In this document: in pieces, positions 12,070-23,695 of the stretch | Layout: each line of letters starts with the position of its first letter | Position numbering within the stretch: the stretch's first letter is position 1 | Origin: Prunus persica | Taxonomy: Eukaryota > Streptophyta > Magnoliopsida > Rosales > Rosaceae | NCBI RefSeq assembly: GCF_000346465.2 | Contig: NC_034012.1 | Coordinates: 11,744,972 to 11,808,971 of the forward strand | Direction: 5' to 3' | DNA length: 64,000 nt | Program-made: the position numbers and the translations under genes | Notes under the pieces: model-generated | Told to the model about the DNA's origin: nothing | The model's database searches: none | The model's input: only the letters and a program-made list of their open reading frames with translations

Positions 12070-12400
12070 AGTGTCTTTTTGCTTAGCAATGGTAGAAGAC
12101 TAAGTGCCTAGTATGTGCTTAAGCAAATTCTGAGTCTTGGGCATGAAAATATTATAAAGAAATATCTTATAGACTTCTAGTTTTTCACTAGGATCATCCT
12201 CTCTTAGCTCGTGTTTTAACCTTTAAAGAATTTTTCATGTCATTTTATTTCAATTCAATCCTCTTTTTGTACATTTAGATATCTTTTTATTTCATTTCCT
12301 CACTGTATTCTAGTGGAAACTGAAAAAGTTGTCCTTAAATGTTTCTATTTGCACTGAAAACATTAAAACTAATACTTATTTATGGTTAATTGATATTAGT
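12063..12400 (+). repeat. Direct repeat within the CACTA element (first copy)
   Basis: About 340 bp starting TTTTGTTGAAGTGTCTTTTTG just after the translocator fragment recur at 13875-14210, with scattered changes and small indels. The shared segment includes TTTTTCACTAGGATCATCC. A shorter related pair, around CATACCATG, occurs at 10950-10995 and 13830-13870. The interior of the element was therefore partly duplicated after or during gene capture. Confidence 0.75.
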
Positions 12401-12642
12401 TCATGTTTGATAGGAAACTTATTCTAAGTATTACATAGGAAGAATATAACAATTCTTGTATGTAATCAAAACAGAAACACTGCAAGGCCAATACTTTGAA
12501 CATAAAATAGAAAGAGTTTGATCATATAGGAGGTCACATCCTTTCCTGAAACACATGGAAGCTGCCAAACATGTTTATAATTTTATGTCACTTTTATTCT
12601 TTTTTTTAGTTATTATATTGTAATAATTTGAAGTATTTCTAA

Positions 12643-12862
12643 ATTTCTTTTGGTTGGAAAAATATAAAAGGGTGAAAATCCTACATACATGCAAGTTTTT
12701 GACAACCCATGATTTTAGTGCTAACTATGTACCTGGTTTTAGCATCAAATGAATTTCTTTTGGTTGGAAAAATGTAAAAGGGTGAAAATCCTACATACAT
12801 GCAAGTTTTTGACAACCCATGATTTTAGTGCTAACTATGTACCTGGTTTTAGCATCAAATGA
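12643..12862 (+). repeat. Perfectly phased tandem duplication, 110-bp unit, two copies
   Basis: The 110-bp unit starting ATTTCTTTTGGTTGG at 12643 is repeated at 12753 with almost no differences (ATATAAAAG versus ATGTAAAAG). The near identity points to a recent event inside the CACTA element. Confidence 0.95.
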
Positions 12863-13874
12863 AGGCCTTATTCATTTAAGAAACTGAAATGCTTGTATAT
12901 CTTGACAATGGTTTTTTTATACTGAAAACTCATTTTTTTTAAAAAAAATAATTTTAAATACTGAAAGGCCTTAATTTTCCACTGAATTGGTTGGGTACAT
13001 CGATGTGGAATGGAATCACATTTTGACAACCTCTCTCTCACTCTCTCTCTGATTTTGTAGTAGCGTTTTCCTCTGTTTTCCCGTTATTTAATTGGTTGTG
13101 CTTTGTAACTCAATATTGCACTGTAGTCTTGTCCGTTTCTTCAATGATATATCAAATTGTCCATTTTTTTATAAACACTTTGTATTTCTTTTAGAGTTTT
13201 GTTGTTTAGTGCAGGAGATGTTGTGTAATTGTTGAAGCTGCCATTGTGGTTTTTGTTGTAAAAATTTCATAGTTGGTTATTCAATTTAAGCTCTGCCTTT
13301 ATGTATTTTTAATTGTAGTTGGTCAATTCACATTAATACTCTTTCAATAGTAAATAGAAACATTTGTATGATTTAGTGTTTTGATGTTTAAAGCAGATAA
13401 GTGGTGTATTTTTAAAGATTTGGGTTGGTTGATGAAATCTGAGGTTATGCAGAAATCTGTGATCTTGTGTTATGTTATGGACCAAAAGAGCTAGTTTGGA
13501 TTTATATTTTGATCTGGATTTTTTATAATTAGACATTTCAATGAGCATGTCAAACTTGGTTTCATACAAATTGGAGTTAAATTGGATTTTTGGCAAATTT
13601 TTAAAGTAGTTGTTATGTTGCAGGAAGCAGAAAACTCTGTAGCTCAGTCTGTTTTGGATTTTGTTTTTGACATGCTTCCTTAACTTCGAATGCCATGAAA
13701 TTTTTATGTGATGAAGTTTTATGTGTCTAGTTCTGATCTGGAAAGTTTCGCACTATTTTGACTCAAACTAGTTTTTTAGTGAATTTCCCAAGTTGAAGTG
13801 TTCCTGCCCAAATTGTTTAACAAAGTATTTATTTGGTCATATATGATTTACTGAAAACTACTTCATACCCTTTT

Positions 13875-14210
13875 TGTTGAATTATCTTTTTGCTTATCAA
13901 TGTTTGAAGACCAAATTGAAGTGCCTAGAAAATTAGGAATGTCGGGCTATGTGCTTAAGCAGACTCTGTGTCTTGGGCTTGAAAATGTGATAAAGAAATA
14001 TCTTCAAGACTTCTACTTTTTCACTAGGATCATCCTCTGTTAGCTTGTGTTTTCACTTTTAAAGAATTTTTCATGTTATTTTATTTCAATTAAATCCTCT
14101 TTTTCTACATTTAGATCTCGTTTTATTTCAATTCTTCATTGTATTCTAGTGGAAACTGAAAAAAAAGTTGTTCAGTGTTTCTATTTGCATTGAAAACATT
14201 AAAAACCAGT
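13875..14210 (+). repeat. Direct repeat within the CACTA element (second copy)
   Basis: Second copy of the 12063-12400 segment. It lacks an adjacent translocator frame, so only the 3' flank of the captured fragment was copied. The sequence between 14211 and 15490 is T-rich on this strand and holds no frame I recognise; a 30-bp direct repeat (TCCTTCATTTGTGGTATTT) sits at about 14636-14705. Confidence 0.7.
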
Positions 14211-15489
14211 GAGTGATTGCCTTATTTGGGTTTGTGGTTCTCTTTATCTTATAATGTGTTTAGAACAATGTCATTTAGGAGTCTAACTTTACTGAGGTAA
14301 TATCTTGTTTTTGCATGTCAAATTATTTGAGGAGGTGGAAGGATTTGGTTTGTGGTTTTGGACAGAGGACCATTTGAGGTAAGAACCTCTTCTTCTCATT
14401 ACACTCAGTTCCATTTGTTTTCTTATTAACAGCTATAGTGGTTGTCAATGTCATTGTGGTGTTGTTTGTTTAAAGATATTAAAATGACATATGTGTTTTG
14501 TATTGTGTTGAGAAGTTTTGCAACCCATGTTGGTTAAGGTGTGGATTATACTTTGGATTTTATGATTTATGTTTTCTAATGGGTTTGTGCTATGTATGAT
14601 ATTAGTCTTTACATTGGTTTTTCATAATTGTTTTCCTTCTTCATTTGTGGTATTTGTTATTATCACAAAGGTATCCTCCTTCATTTGTGGTATTTCTTAT
14701 TATCACAAAGGTATGCTTTAGACAGTTGATATTGAGAGGTATGAAAAATGAATTCAAATTTTATTAAGTTTGTTCAAATACCATTCTCAAACATTCTTAA
14801 ATATTGATGAACAATGATCTTCTTTTTTTTTTTATGTAGATCCAAACTCTTTTTAATGGCTTATTTAGTTAAGATTGTGAATTTCAGCTTTTGGGCCAGA
14901 TTTCTTGTAATTCTGTTGTCAAAAATTGTTTGTTTTTGGTCTATATATAGTTTTATATTTAAATTTTCTTGGTTTTGGCATCTTCTTGACTGTTGGCATT
15001 TCATTATTTTGTTTCTTTTGTAAAGGAAGATGATTGATGAGTTTGAGAAGATCAAGCGACAATTGGTAGAGTGTTTGGGAATTCCACGATATTAAATCAC
15101 AGACTCACAGTCCCTATCCACAGGTGTTAAAGATCATGACTACAAAACTTGGAATTACAAAAGGCAAATACATGCATCTTTTTTAGTCGAAACCCGGTCT
15201 TAGAGTGGGGAAATTATTACTACAGAACTTAGGTTTACCAAGGGCAAGAATATATGGAGCTTGGCCTCCAGTCCTTGAGTGAAGACTATTTTTGGATATG
15301 TTATGTGTACTTGAATAACTAGTATGCTCTTGTGTACTTTTGAATGAGAGAAACTTTTATTCATGTCATTTTCTATTGATCTATTTACCTAAATTTATTG
15401 TTTTCCGAAATTACAATATGTTAATGAAAAAAAGGTTAATATTATAACAAAACAGAATATAAATTAAATAATTAAAAACACTTAAAATA

Positions 15490-15863
15490 TACAAATTTTA
15501 GCGACCAACTCAGTAAGCTTTAGCGACGAAATCAGGTAGTCACCGAAACCTATCGGCGACGAACAACCTATTTTGTTGCCCAATCATTCCTCAGTTCGCG
15601 GCAAATTTTGGTATTTTCGCGGGAACCCATCTTTTTAGGCGACCAACTCTTACTGTAAAGGCGACGAAACAAATTGGTCGCGTAAAGGTTTTGGCGACGA
15701 AAATTTGTTTTCGTCGCCTTTTGTCTCCAGGTACTTTCAGCCACGAGCCTTAGGCGACCAAATTGGCGACGAAATAATTTCGTCGCTAAAGGGTTTTGGC
15801 GACGAAATAACAGCTTTTAGCGACCAAACATGGTGGTCGCCAAAAGGGTTTTTCCTTGTAGTG
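15490..15863. repeat. Right subterminal repeat zone of the CACTA element
   Basis: Dense copies of GGCGACGAAA, GGCGACCAA and their complements, in both orientations, up to the terminal inverted repeat. In En/Spm elements such motifs bind the element's own regulatory protein (family knowledge). A sparser zone with the same motifs occupies the left end at about 7670-7980. Confidence 0.85.
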
Positions 15864-16071
15864 TTTTTTCACTAGCCACTATATGTTTGTACCTACACTG
15901 ACAACAAATTGATGCCACGGGGTCTCCTTGATGCCTTTAATTTATGTAGAAGGTTACGAATTTCCCTAAAGGAATGTTCTTATTTGTTGTCCATATATCA
16001 TACGTCTGTCTACGATCAATGTGGCCTATATGTAAGTTAAAAATGAGCAGATATTGTAAGGATTTATGACT

Positions 16072-16262
16072 TTATAGCCTCGATCTCTTGGATCACAGAG
16101 GTCCAAGAGATTGTGGTCACCCACCGTTAGATGTTAATCTAACGGTTCAAAAAAGTTTCTTAAAAGGAGTGCAAGAGTGAGTGAACCGTTGAATTTACAT
16201 CCAACGGTGAGTGACCACAAATCTCTTGGACCCCTGTAATCCAAGAGATCAGGACAGTATAA
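16072..16262. mobile_element. MITE with long inverted repeats (GATCTCTTGGAT ends)
   Basis: Roughly 65 bp at the left (GATCTCTTGGATCACAGAGG, then CCAAGAGATTGTGGTCAC and CACCGTTAGATG) are mirrored at the right with a few mismatches, so the 190-bp unit can fold into a near-complete hairpin. No protein is encoded. Superfamily not determined. Confidence 0.8.
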
Positions 16263-17514
16263 CTTTAAACATTATTTTTATCAATTCTAAAATATCCATT
16301 TTCTCATATCGCTTGTATAAAAAGGAAAAAAAAAATACCGATGAAATTGTTTCTAACCCCAAACCATGAGGTTCAAAGTGTAATTGACAAAAAAATTGAA
16401 TACACAATAGAAAAAGAAAAGTCTTGAACCAAAAAAAAAAGGTTAACTGTTGATACCACCTGAATTTTGTACACTACTTTCAATTTGCACCATTAATTTT
16501 TTTTTATTACAGAAAATTAAGTGCACAAACTAGTTTTTATTGCCAATTCCTCCTACCGTCAAAATCAACAATATATCATCTAATAGTCAGTCAAATCATT
16601 AAAAAAAAAATTTGAAAAAAATAAAGAAAAAGAGAAAAAAAAACGAAAAAGAAAAAAAAAATATCCTGGTCTGCCCACTCTCCACATTTTTCTTCTTCTC
16701 CCATAACCACCACCCTCCACTCCCACCCCACAGGCCCCCTCCTCCAATCTCCCTCCTTCTGTTTTTTTCAACCCCGAACCCAGCTGCCCCGGGTCAATAG
16801 CAAATTGGATGAAATGTTGAGATTTAGACGGCAAGGAGGAATTGACAATACAAATAGTTATTGTACTTAATTTGTTGAAAATTTAATATTAACTAATATT
16901 AATTTTCTTATTTGAATGAAAATTAATAAAATTCATTGGGTTAAAGACATGACCCTTGGGTTAAAGACATCTTCAAATTGGAGGGTGACAACTCTTCAAA
17001 CCAAGGGATGCATTGTTTGGGGTGACAACTCTTCAGACCAAGGGATGTATTGTTTGCCTTTTCAAATTCGGATATCTTTTTGGAAATGGTATTTCATAAT
17101 CTATAAGTAGAGCAATCCTCTTGCAGTTTTATTAATTCAATCAATTCTCTACATACATACTTTCATATATATAGAGCATTAGAGTTTTCATAAAGAGAGG
17201 TTCCTGCATAAATTTGGTTCAAAGTTCCTTGTGAATTGAAATGCTTCTTTCATAAGGAGGGGGGGTCATTGTATCCTAAGAGACAAACGCTAGTGAACCA
17301 TAAGCACCAGTGTGGGAAGTAATTCCTCTTAAGGTCAGAGTGCAGGAACCATTGAAGTGGTGGTAGTTTCATGGCTAATGGTTCAGTTGGGATGCAGCAA
17401 TGCAGCCACTTATAGGGTTGGAAAGTCTGGTGGCTAGAGCCTGGAGCTATTTTTCAAATGGCCCTTGAAAATGTAATTGAACGGGCCTAAATCGTTTGTT
17501 TTTTTAATATATTT
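16263..17514. other. Non-coding spacer
   Basis: Contains A-rich and CT-rich low-complexity DNA (16600-16760) whose open frames on both strands are compositional artefacts. At 16931-17060 two short tandem duplications occur (TTGGGTTAAAGACAT twice, and GGTGACAACTCTTCA twice). The stretch 17100-17450 resembles retroelement leader sequence but shows no protein to prove it. Confidence 0.45.
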
Positions 17515-18245
17515 AGTTTACAAATCCCACGTGGGTTTCGTTGTAATTTAGGTTCATTTTTAAAAAAAAAAACAAAATAAGCTACAACACATGCATGTGG
17601 TTAGTAATTGTGGAAATGGTGTCGGTTCATGATATGGAGATTTCCCACTAAGATATTGTACTAACCTAATTCTAGACACGAGTATAAAGTTGGGGCTGGA
17701 GGAAAGCGACTTAGGCAAGTCGGGTGCTCCACCTCTATTATAAGTAGGCTTCAAGCCTCGTCTCATATGAATAAACCATCGACGAAAGCAATCAAGCAAG
17801 AAGCCCAAGAGCTATAAAAGGCCAATTAGACTGTTGTCTTATAAACTCACGAGAAGGCCAATATCGTGTTCTATATCCACCAAGCCGTGTACTCTCTCCC
17901 CATTCTAGTTCTTCTATTATATCCAAGTGCTCATTCAGATTTCAGGTGCTTTTTTGGACACATTTCAAGTGTTCAAAGAAAAATATTTTAAATAAGTAAA
18001 AGTATAAGCATTCTTGAAAGAATGCTAATTTGTTTTAGGTGTTGAGAGCATGTTCAAATCATAAAGCGGGTGTCCAAAGAAATAAGAGTGGTGTTCAAAA
18101 GAGTTCTCTTCCTAGTCTAGTAACTGGTATGGGTCAGGGCCATTTTTTTCATTTCCTTCAAATATGACCGGTCCTAGAACAAGGCGACATTTTGACAACA
18201 AAAGGCAATCAACATACACGTGGCTTATATTGTTTCTAATTAGCA
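17515..18245 (+). repeat. Duplicated upstream block, copy near TPS-2 side
   Basis: About 730 bp nearly identical to 55255-55985, which lies immediately upstream of TPS-3. It contains TCCCACGTGGG with a G-box core (CACGTG), a TATA-like TATTATAAGTAGG followed by a leader-like segment, and the TTCAAGTGTTCAAAG part. Here it is not followed by a TPS exon. Truncated relatives lie at 165-395 and around 32055-32260. It could be an LTR-like or promoter-bearing element; class not proven. Confidence 0.85.
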
Positions 18246-18481
18246 TCAGGGCCGGTCTTGAGATTTTGAAGGCCCTCGGATACTTATTATTTCAGTTTGT
18301 GGTTGTGAAAATAGATGGGATATTGAATGTTGGTGTTGACATCGGACAAGCCTTTAACACAAGCAGGTTTTGAAGTCTGAGTCCTGAATAGAAGTTGAGG
18401 CCCTACAAACCAACACAACTAGAAACGTCTTTGTGTCAACAATTTGCTCACTCTGTATATATATAACATTTGTTATACATA

Positions 18482-19219
18482 TAGAGTGCTGCTATTTCCA
18501 CCCACCTGTCCTATTTTCTCACCCACTATGTAAATTTAAAAAATTAAAATCCTACTTTTCCACCCACCATTATTCCTAAAATACCCTTTAATTATTAATT
18601 CGACCAAACACCATCAACTCCAAGTTAAAAACATAAAAATTTTAACCCCAAAAAAAAAAAAAAAAACCATTCTTCATCTTCTTCATGTGTTTTCAACATC
18701 ACGACCTTACCCTACCATATTAATATTCTCATCAACCCCTTAGCAGTACTGGTGGCTTCACGACCACGACAGCACCACCACAACAACAGACAACCAACAA
18801 GACTATAATGGATTTTTAATTGAAGTGATGTTATATGGAATAAGGACCCGTATGTGGGTTAATCAGACTAAAAAATCTTTAAAATGGAATAAAATTAAAG
18901 GACAATTTGGCCTCTATTATCAACACCTACCAACCCTGACACAATATTAAAGGTGGAGTTGAGAATTTGATTTGACTTTTTTTTTTTAAAAAACTTTTCA
19001 AAGGATTGGGATGGGTAGATCAATGCTCGCTGAATTTGTTGAGGTCAGGAAGATTGAAAGAATATGGAGAGTAAAAGAAAAAATTTATTTTCTTTTTAAA
19101 ATTTGTTTTATTTTTAGGGTTTTAGAAGTCATTTTACATATGGATAAATTTGTCTTTAAATTTTTTAAAATAAGGTGGGTGGAAAAATATGACAGGTGGG
19201 TGAAAATAGCAGCACTCTA
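18482..19219. mobile_element. 738-bp element with ~45-bp terminal inverted repeats
   Basis: The left end TAGAGTGCTGCTATTTCC continues into CACCCACCTGTC, and the right end is its inverse (GACAGGTGGGTGAAAATAGC, then AGCACTCTA). TA at both edges may be a 2-bp target duplication, as for mariner-like elements, but longer flanks are not clearly repeated. The interior carries CT-rich and A-rich DNA and no transposase. It is a non-autonomous DNA transposon of unassigned family. Confidence 0.75.
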
Positions 19220-19294
19220 CGTATATTATACACATGAAAAAAAATTAGGGGCCCTGTGCGGTGGCACCACTTGCACACCCTCAGAGCCACCCCT

Positions 19295-19640
19295 GCGAGA
19301 GTGCACCTGGTTTTTGTGGCTGGTATTAAGTAGTACGCATGTGTGCGAAGGTCCAAAAGATCAGCGTAGTTTTTTCCCTCAATTTTTTCAAAATAGTAAT
19401 TAATGCGTTCTAACGTCTATCTACCTACAAATTAATACATCATTAAATGGTCTCGACGAGAAAAACAAAGAAAAAAGGATGTAAAACATGTCGTATATGA
19501 AAAATTTATTTATGTAAGCAGATGCCAAACATGTTATAGGTCAGGTTACTCTGTACAAAGAATACTATTTTTTGAAGACGGCATCAATTTTTTTTGGTCT
19601 GATGTCATATTGGGTTCGTGACCTTTTACCACGCAATAAT
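19295..19640 (+). repeat. Partial copy of the TPS-1 upstream region
   Basis: From GAGAGTGCACCTGGTTTTTG the sequence follows 3692-4045, with one deletion (about 70 bp) and small changes, ending at TTGGGTTCGTGACC. No TPS exon follows here. It is one of three copies of this promoter-type sequence. Confidence 0.8.
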
Positions 19641-19704
19641 GATGATGTTTTACTTATAAAAAAAGAAAAGAAAAAAAGAGACACATCTTGCAGTATGCTT
19701 GCGT

Positions 19705-20068
19705 CCCAGTTTGGCATTTTTATGCTTTGAAAATAATCGATGTCAGATTTGTTGTGAGAGAAATCAGCTGTGAGAGAAAGTAGTTTAGTGTTTGTTAAAC
19801 TTTTTGTTAAAAGTGTTGTTGGTACTGATTTCCGCATAATCAGAAAATAATTATCACATAATTATTAAATCCAACACATCTTCGAAACTGATTCCTGCAT
19901 AATCAGAAAATGAAAACACCCAATTAGCTGCTTTCTATTATAGCTTTCTCTCACAACAATTTTTAACAATAAGTGATTTTCTCATAGTTTTACCAAACGA
20001 GCTGAGTTTCCCAAAATTTTTAAAAAATCACTTATTACACCAAATAAGCAATACCAAACGAACACTTA
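19705..20068. mobile_element. hAT-like MITE related to 395-965
   Basis: Ends are inverted around AGTTTGGCATT and AATACCAAACG; the interior shares GTCAGATTTGTTGTGAGAGA with the copy at 395-965. Flanks carry a near repeat TATGCTTG / TACGCTTG that could be the 8-bp duplication typical of hAT elements. Non-autonomous; no protein. Confidence 0.5.
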
Positions 20069-20514
20069 ACTTTCAGTACGCTTGTGTTTCTTATCCGGCA
20101 ATGATAGGCATGCAGGTCCAAACAAGGAGACAGCATAGATATTTATCCAATTATTTCACTAAAATAAATCTTTATCCAATTAATAGCTTTGTGCTTTCAC
20201 CAAAAAACAAATAGTAATCCCTTTCTTTCGAAAAAAGAAAAAAGCAAAATAGTAATTAATGTGTTATATCCCATCACTAACTTGTTCTTTGCAAGACCAA
20301 AAACTTCGTTAATAATTTCTACGTTCAAAATTATATGGTCACAAGGAGAAATACATAGAAAAAAGGATGTCATCATAGTTAAAATATATATGGGTTTGTG
20401 AGCTCTCGATCATAAGAGCACTTCCATCCCTATGAATAAAGGCAAGGCAAGGGAAATTATTATTTACTTTAATTTATTTTCTATTTTTTATACTTAAACG
20501 ATTAATTTTGATAA

Positions 20515-20740
20515 TATTTTTGGTTGCCACGTGTCACTATTTATTATAAAATTCTCATCTCAAATTTCAGTTAAAAATTTTAGATAAAATTTTAGGATCA
20601 TATTTTCGGATAAGATTTTCGGTTGCTACGTGTCCATATTTATTATAAAATTCACATCTCCAATTTCAGATAAAATTTTCGAATAAGATTTTTAGTTGTC
20701 ATGTGTCCATATTTATTATAAAATTCACATCTCACTCGTT
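20515..20740 (+). repeat. Short tandem repeat with ACGTGTC motifs, three units
   Basis: Three units share TTGCYACGTGTC...ATTTATTATAAAATTC and ATTTCAGATAAAATTTTC, spaced about 100 and 73 bp. Units one and two contain an ACGTG core, resembling ABRE/G-box half sites; regulatory use is speculative. The array sits in a T/A-rich patch beginning with AGAGCACTTCCATCC, which is MITE-like. Confidence 0.7.
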
Positions 20741-21519
20741 ATGCAACTGAAATACCTACTCATTCATCATACAATTGAAATATTCCCGGTCCTCATAGTC
20801 CAATATAATCGAGTACAAGGACGACACAATCATTGGCGGAGGTGGTTCCACCAGATCACAACGTGGGGGAGTATTTTCCCTTGGAGGACGTAATAGTGCC
20901 ATGATTTCCTACACGAAATGCACTACTAGAACTGATTGCGGGCACTGTTCACTTGAGGAGTCATGTGTAATGGTTTTCGTCTTTTTTGTTTTGCCTTGAA
21001 TAACCTATTAAAAAAAATGAAACTTGAAATGCCAAAAAATATCAACCAAAAAAAAATAAAAAAAATGACATTACATTGAATAAAATGGCAAATAATTTTT
21101 TTTTTTACCTCATCTCCAAGATTTTGACCGTTTCGAACGTTTGTCGATGACCATTTGGCTTCAATGGAAGAGGCCATTTGTATTTTTACACAAATGGAAT
21201 TTTGTAGTAGAAAATTTGGTGTGGAAAATGAAAAATATTGGAATGAGATGAATGAAGATTTGGTGTGGAAAGTGAATAATATGTAAGGTATTTATAGAAA
21301 AAAAACAAATCCATAATTTTTTGGTATTTTTTTATTCAAAAAAATACATCCGTTGTGTTAGTATGAAAATTATATTGTCATTTCCTAGACTCTAGCATAG
21401 GTTGGGAATTTGTGTGTGAACATGTTTTACTGGAAGCTTTGGCGCAACACATTCATTCTGGATCTTTGAGGCATGACTTGACCGATATGAGAAACTGATT
21501 TCAGGTAACTCATGACATC
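20741..21519. other. Non-coding stretch, one unsupported small frame
   Basis: An 83-codon minus-strand frame (20926-21177) beginning MASSIEAKWSS has no domain I recognise and an implausible Phe/Ile-rich middle. The TTTGGTGTGGAAA sequence is repeated around 21217-21270. Nothing else is supported. Confidence 0.4.
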
Positions 21520-22400
21520 ATCATGCATTCATTATAGGATTCCTAATTGGACTTATTTTCACTTAAAGTATTTTTATCTTAATCTTATTTTTAATAGGAT
21601 TAGATTTTATCTCTTAATATTACTTTCCTAGTTGAACTCTATTTTGATTTAGATTAAAAATATTATGTTTTCATTATCTTGGACTTGGAAAGTATGTTTT
21701 AATTAATATCCTATTTGGTTCCGTGTTTACATCTTGATATATATTGTTTCATTGAATAAACAATTGATTGGAGTGCAATTGAGAATATGACGAAATCATA
21801 TAGGATTCTATGACCATCAAATTAAATGCATGGCAAGATATTGAGTTGTGGTTGTGGGTCCTCTAGTGGATTGTGGAGAATAAGTTTTGTATAAATCATT
21901 GTGTGCATCTCTTAGGTTTACTGGAGCTTTTGATATTTGTGTTGAGCATATAGAATTCTTAAGCAAAAGCTGATGTGCATATATTTGAGATAAATCATCA
22001 AGTGTTCTATGTTTACTTGGTGATTTATCAAACACTTTAATAATTCATATTGCATTCATATGCATGTCGGTGACTCATACGGTTGAGGGCACCAAGACCG
22101 TGGTGGCGGTTTTCCTCCGGTGAGCTTGAAGCAATCGTGGCCAGAATTGCGTTCAACATAAGGAGTGTCGAAGATCATCTCGTGACAGAAGTTGAGTTAG
22201 GAAGAAGTCGGTAAACATTATCTAGAATGAGTCTAGGATAAGTGTGTGAGTACTTCTTGTAATCATCGTTCTATAGTGGATTTGAGTTGGACTGAGAAGT
22301 CCCGTGGATTTTCCCCAGAGGTGGGGTTTTACCACGTAAAATAATTCTCTGCGTGTTCTTTTATTTTAAGCTTTGCACATCTCAGGATTGATAACTCATA
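21520..22400 (+). mobile_element. Probable LTR fragment of a Copia-like retrotransposon
   Basis: The segment around 22290-22360 (GTGGATTTTCCCCAGAGG, GGTTTTACCACGTAAAA, TCTGCGTGTTC) is the familiar 3' part of many plant Copia LTRs, and the part before it could be the rest of one. No primer-binding site, gag or pol follows, so it would be a truncated or solo LTR. Borders are approximate and no target duplication was identified. Confidence 0.45.
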
Positions 22401-22599
22401 TCAATCCTGCTTCAAAGGTTGATCATTATTTATTGCAAAAATTCGAATTAGCTTGTTTAACCTTCTCCAGGCATATATAGATATCCTACAGGTATTTTCA
22501 CGTTGGATTTCTCAAAAATATTTGATCCGAGCGTCCAGGAAGTGCCACGTGGCTTCTTCTTGTTGGAGTGTGTCAGGGCTCACATCAGACAGCAAAAAT

Positions 22600-22850
22600 C
22601 AAATTTTTTTACCATTGACACGTGGAAAAAATGTTTCAAAATCTTGGACTTTTTTATACACAAAGTAGAAGAGCAAAAGTAAGACTAAAACATATGCAAC
22701 ATATGTGTTTAATGATGTAAACAAATCATTGCAGCAGAATCCACAGTAATGCCATGGATATCTATTACTGCATATATGTATACATCGAAAATCTCATAGC
22801 TCGCTCAAGGGACCCAAACAAAGAAAAAATTTAAATAAAAATAAAAACAA
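22600..22850 (+). repeat. Dispersed cluster repeat, copy 1
   Basis: The segment with AAAACATATGCAACATATGTG and AATCTCATAGCTCGCTCAAGG is also found at 27265-27420, 50465-50710 and, partly inverted, at 54776-55110. It accompanies TPS units as flank DNA. No coding content. Confidence 0.8.
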
Positions 22851-22904
22851 AAACAAGTATGATCATGAGTCACGTTGACTAAAAAGCAAAAACAAGTGCG
22901 AAGG

Positions 22905-23350
22905 TCGAAAAGATCAGCCTAGTTTTTTTCCGCAATTTTTTCCTTTGTCCTTCTCCTTTCACCTAAAAAGCAAATACTAATCGCTTTCTTTCAAAAAAAA
23001 CAAAATAGTAATTAATGCGTTCAAACGTCTATCTACCTACAAATTAATACATCACTAAATGATCTCGACGAGAAAAACAAAGAAAAAAAGAATGTAAAAC
23101 ATGTCGTATATGAAAGCTTTAATTATGTAAGAAAATGTCAAACATGTTATAGGTAAGGTTTGAAGACGTCATCAATTTTTTTTTGGTCTGATGTCATCTT
23201 GGGTTCGTGACCTTTAGGTCATAATAAACACTTCTATAATAAAATCAACGCCAACAAGGAGGTTCCAAACTTCCCTCCCCTTGTCCAAGCTTGCCTCTAC
23301 CACCCATCCTTCGATGTTTCTATATATCAAAAAGAAAACAATCCGTATTA
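22905..23350 (+). pseudogene. TPS-1-like promoter and truncated exon 1 remnant
   Basis: From AAGTGCGAAGGTCGAAAAG the sequence follows the TPS-1 upstream region (from about 3745) and runs into exon 1, retaining the CCCCTTGTCCAAGCTTGCC and AAAAAGAAAACAATCCGTAT parts. The start codon and first codons are lost, and similarity stops at about 23349, where it joins a copy of 1858-2135. It is the debris of another TPS-1-type gene with the transit-peptide-like first exon, 1.1 kb upstream of TPS-2. Confidence 0.8.
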
Positions 23351-23354
23351 CATT

Positions 23355-23640
23355 ATCAGTCTCACAACAATTGTTAATTTTATACGTACTGACTGATTAT
23401 GTGTTAGAATGTAAATCTGAACTACCGTTTCTAAGATGCATTTTTGAAACCTAACATTTTAAATTTGTTTAGCCATATAACATCTCAATACAATGTGGTA
23501 CATATAAGATTTTATGCATAACAATTTTCTCAATGAATGTGAGACATTTTTTATTATTATGAATATTTAAAATTGAAAATAACCAAACAAAAAGTAGTAA
23601 AAAATAAAGATTTACAATAATACTATAGATCAACTCACTT
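23355..23640 (+). repeat. Direct repeat shared with 1858-2135
   Basis: Second copy of the 280-bp repeat described at 1858-2135, here fused to the exon 1 remnant. The junction at about 23350 is a rearrangement breakpoint in the duplicated unit. Confidence 0.75.
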
Positions 23641-23695
23641 GATTGTCTGGAATTCATGAGATGGACTTTAAGGAATATATATTTCTATTATGAAT

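Larger units (their letters stand above)
7649..15863. mobile_element. CACTA-type DNA transposon, non-autonomous, 8.2 kb
   Basis: The left end begins CACTACAAGGAAAAACC and the right end is its reverse complement (ending TTTTTCCTTGTAGTG at 15863). Both ends are flanked by TTT (7646-7648 and 15864-15866), the 3-bp duplication typical of En/Spm elements. Subterminal zones (about 7670-7980 and 15500-15850) carry many GCGACGAAA and GGCGACCAA motifs in both orientations. No transposase was found inside, so movement would need a helper. The interior holds a phosphate-translocator gene fragment and a nested solo LTR; without that LTR and its duplication the element is about 5.8 kb. Confidence 0.9.

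Noticed and set aside
16580..16834. Frame with poly-Lys/Phe segments on either strand
   Set aside because: Low-complexity A-rich and CT-rich DNA without gene features.
17560..17808. Minus-strand 82-codon frame conserved at 55305-55553
   Set aside because: Both copies lie in a very young duplication, so conservation is only recent identity. No domain and no codon bias.
20926..21177. Minus-strand frame starting MASSIEAKWSS as a possible Harbinger accessory protein
   Set aside because: Only the first few residues look plausible; the middle is a T-rich artefact and no partner transposase is present.
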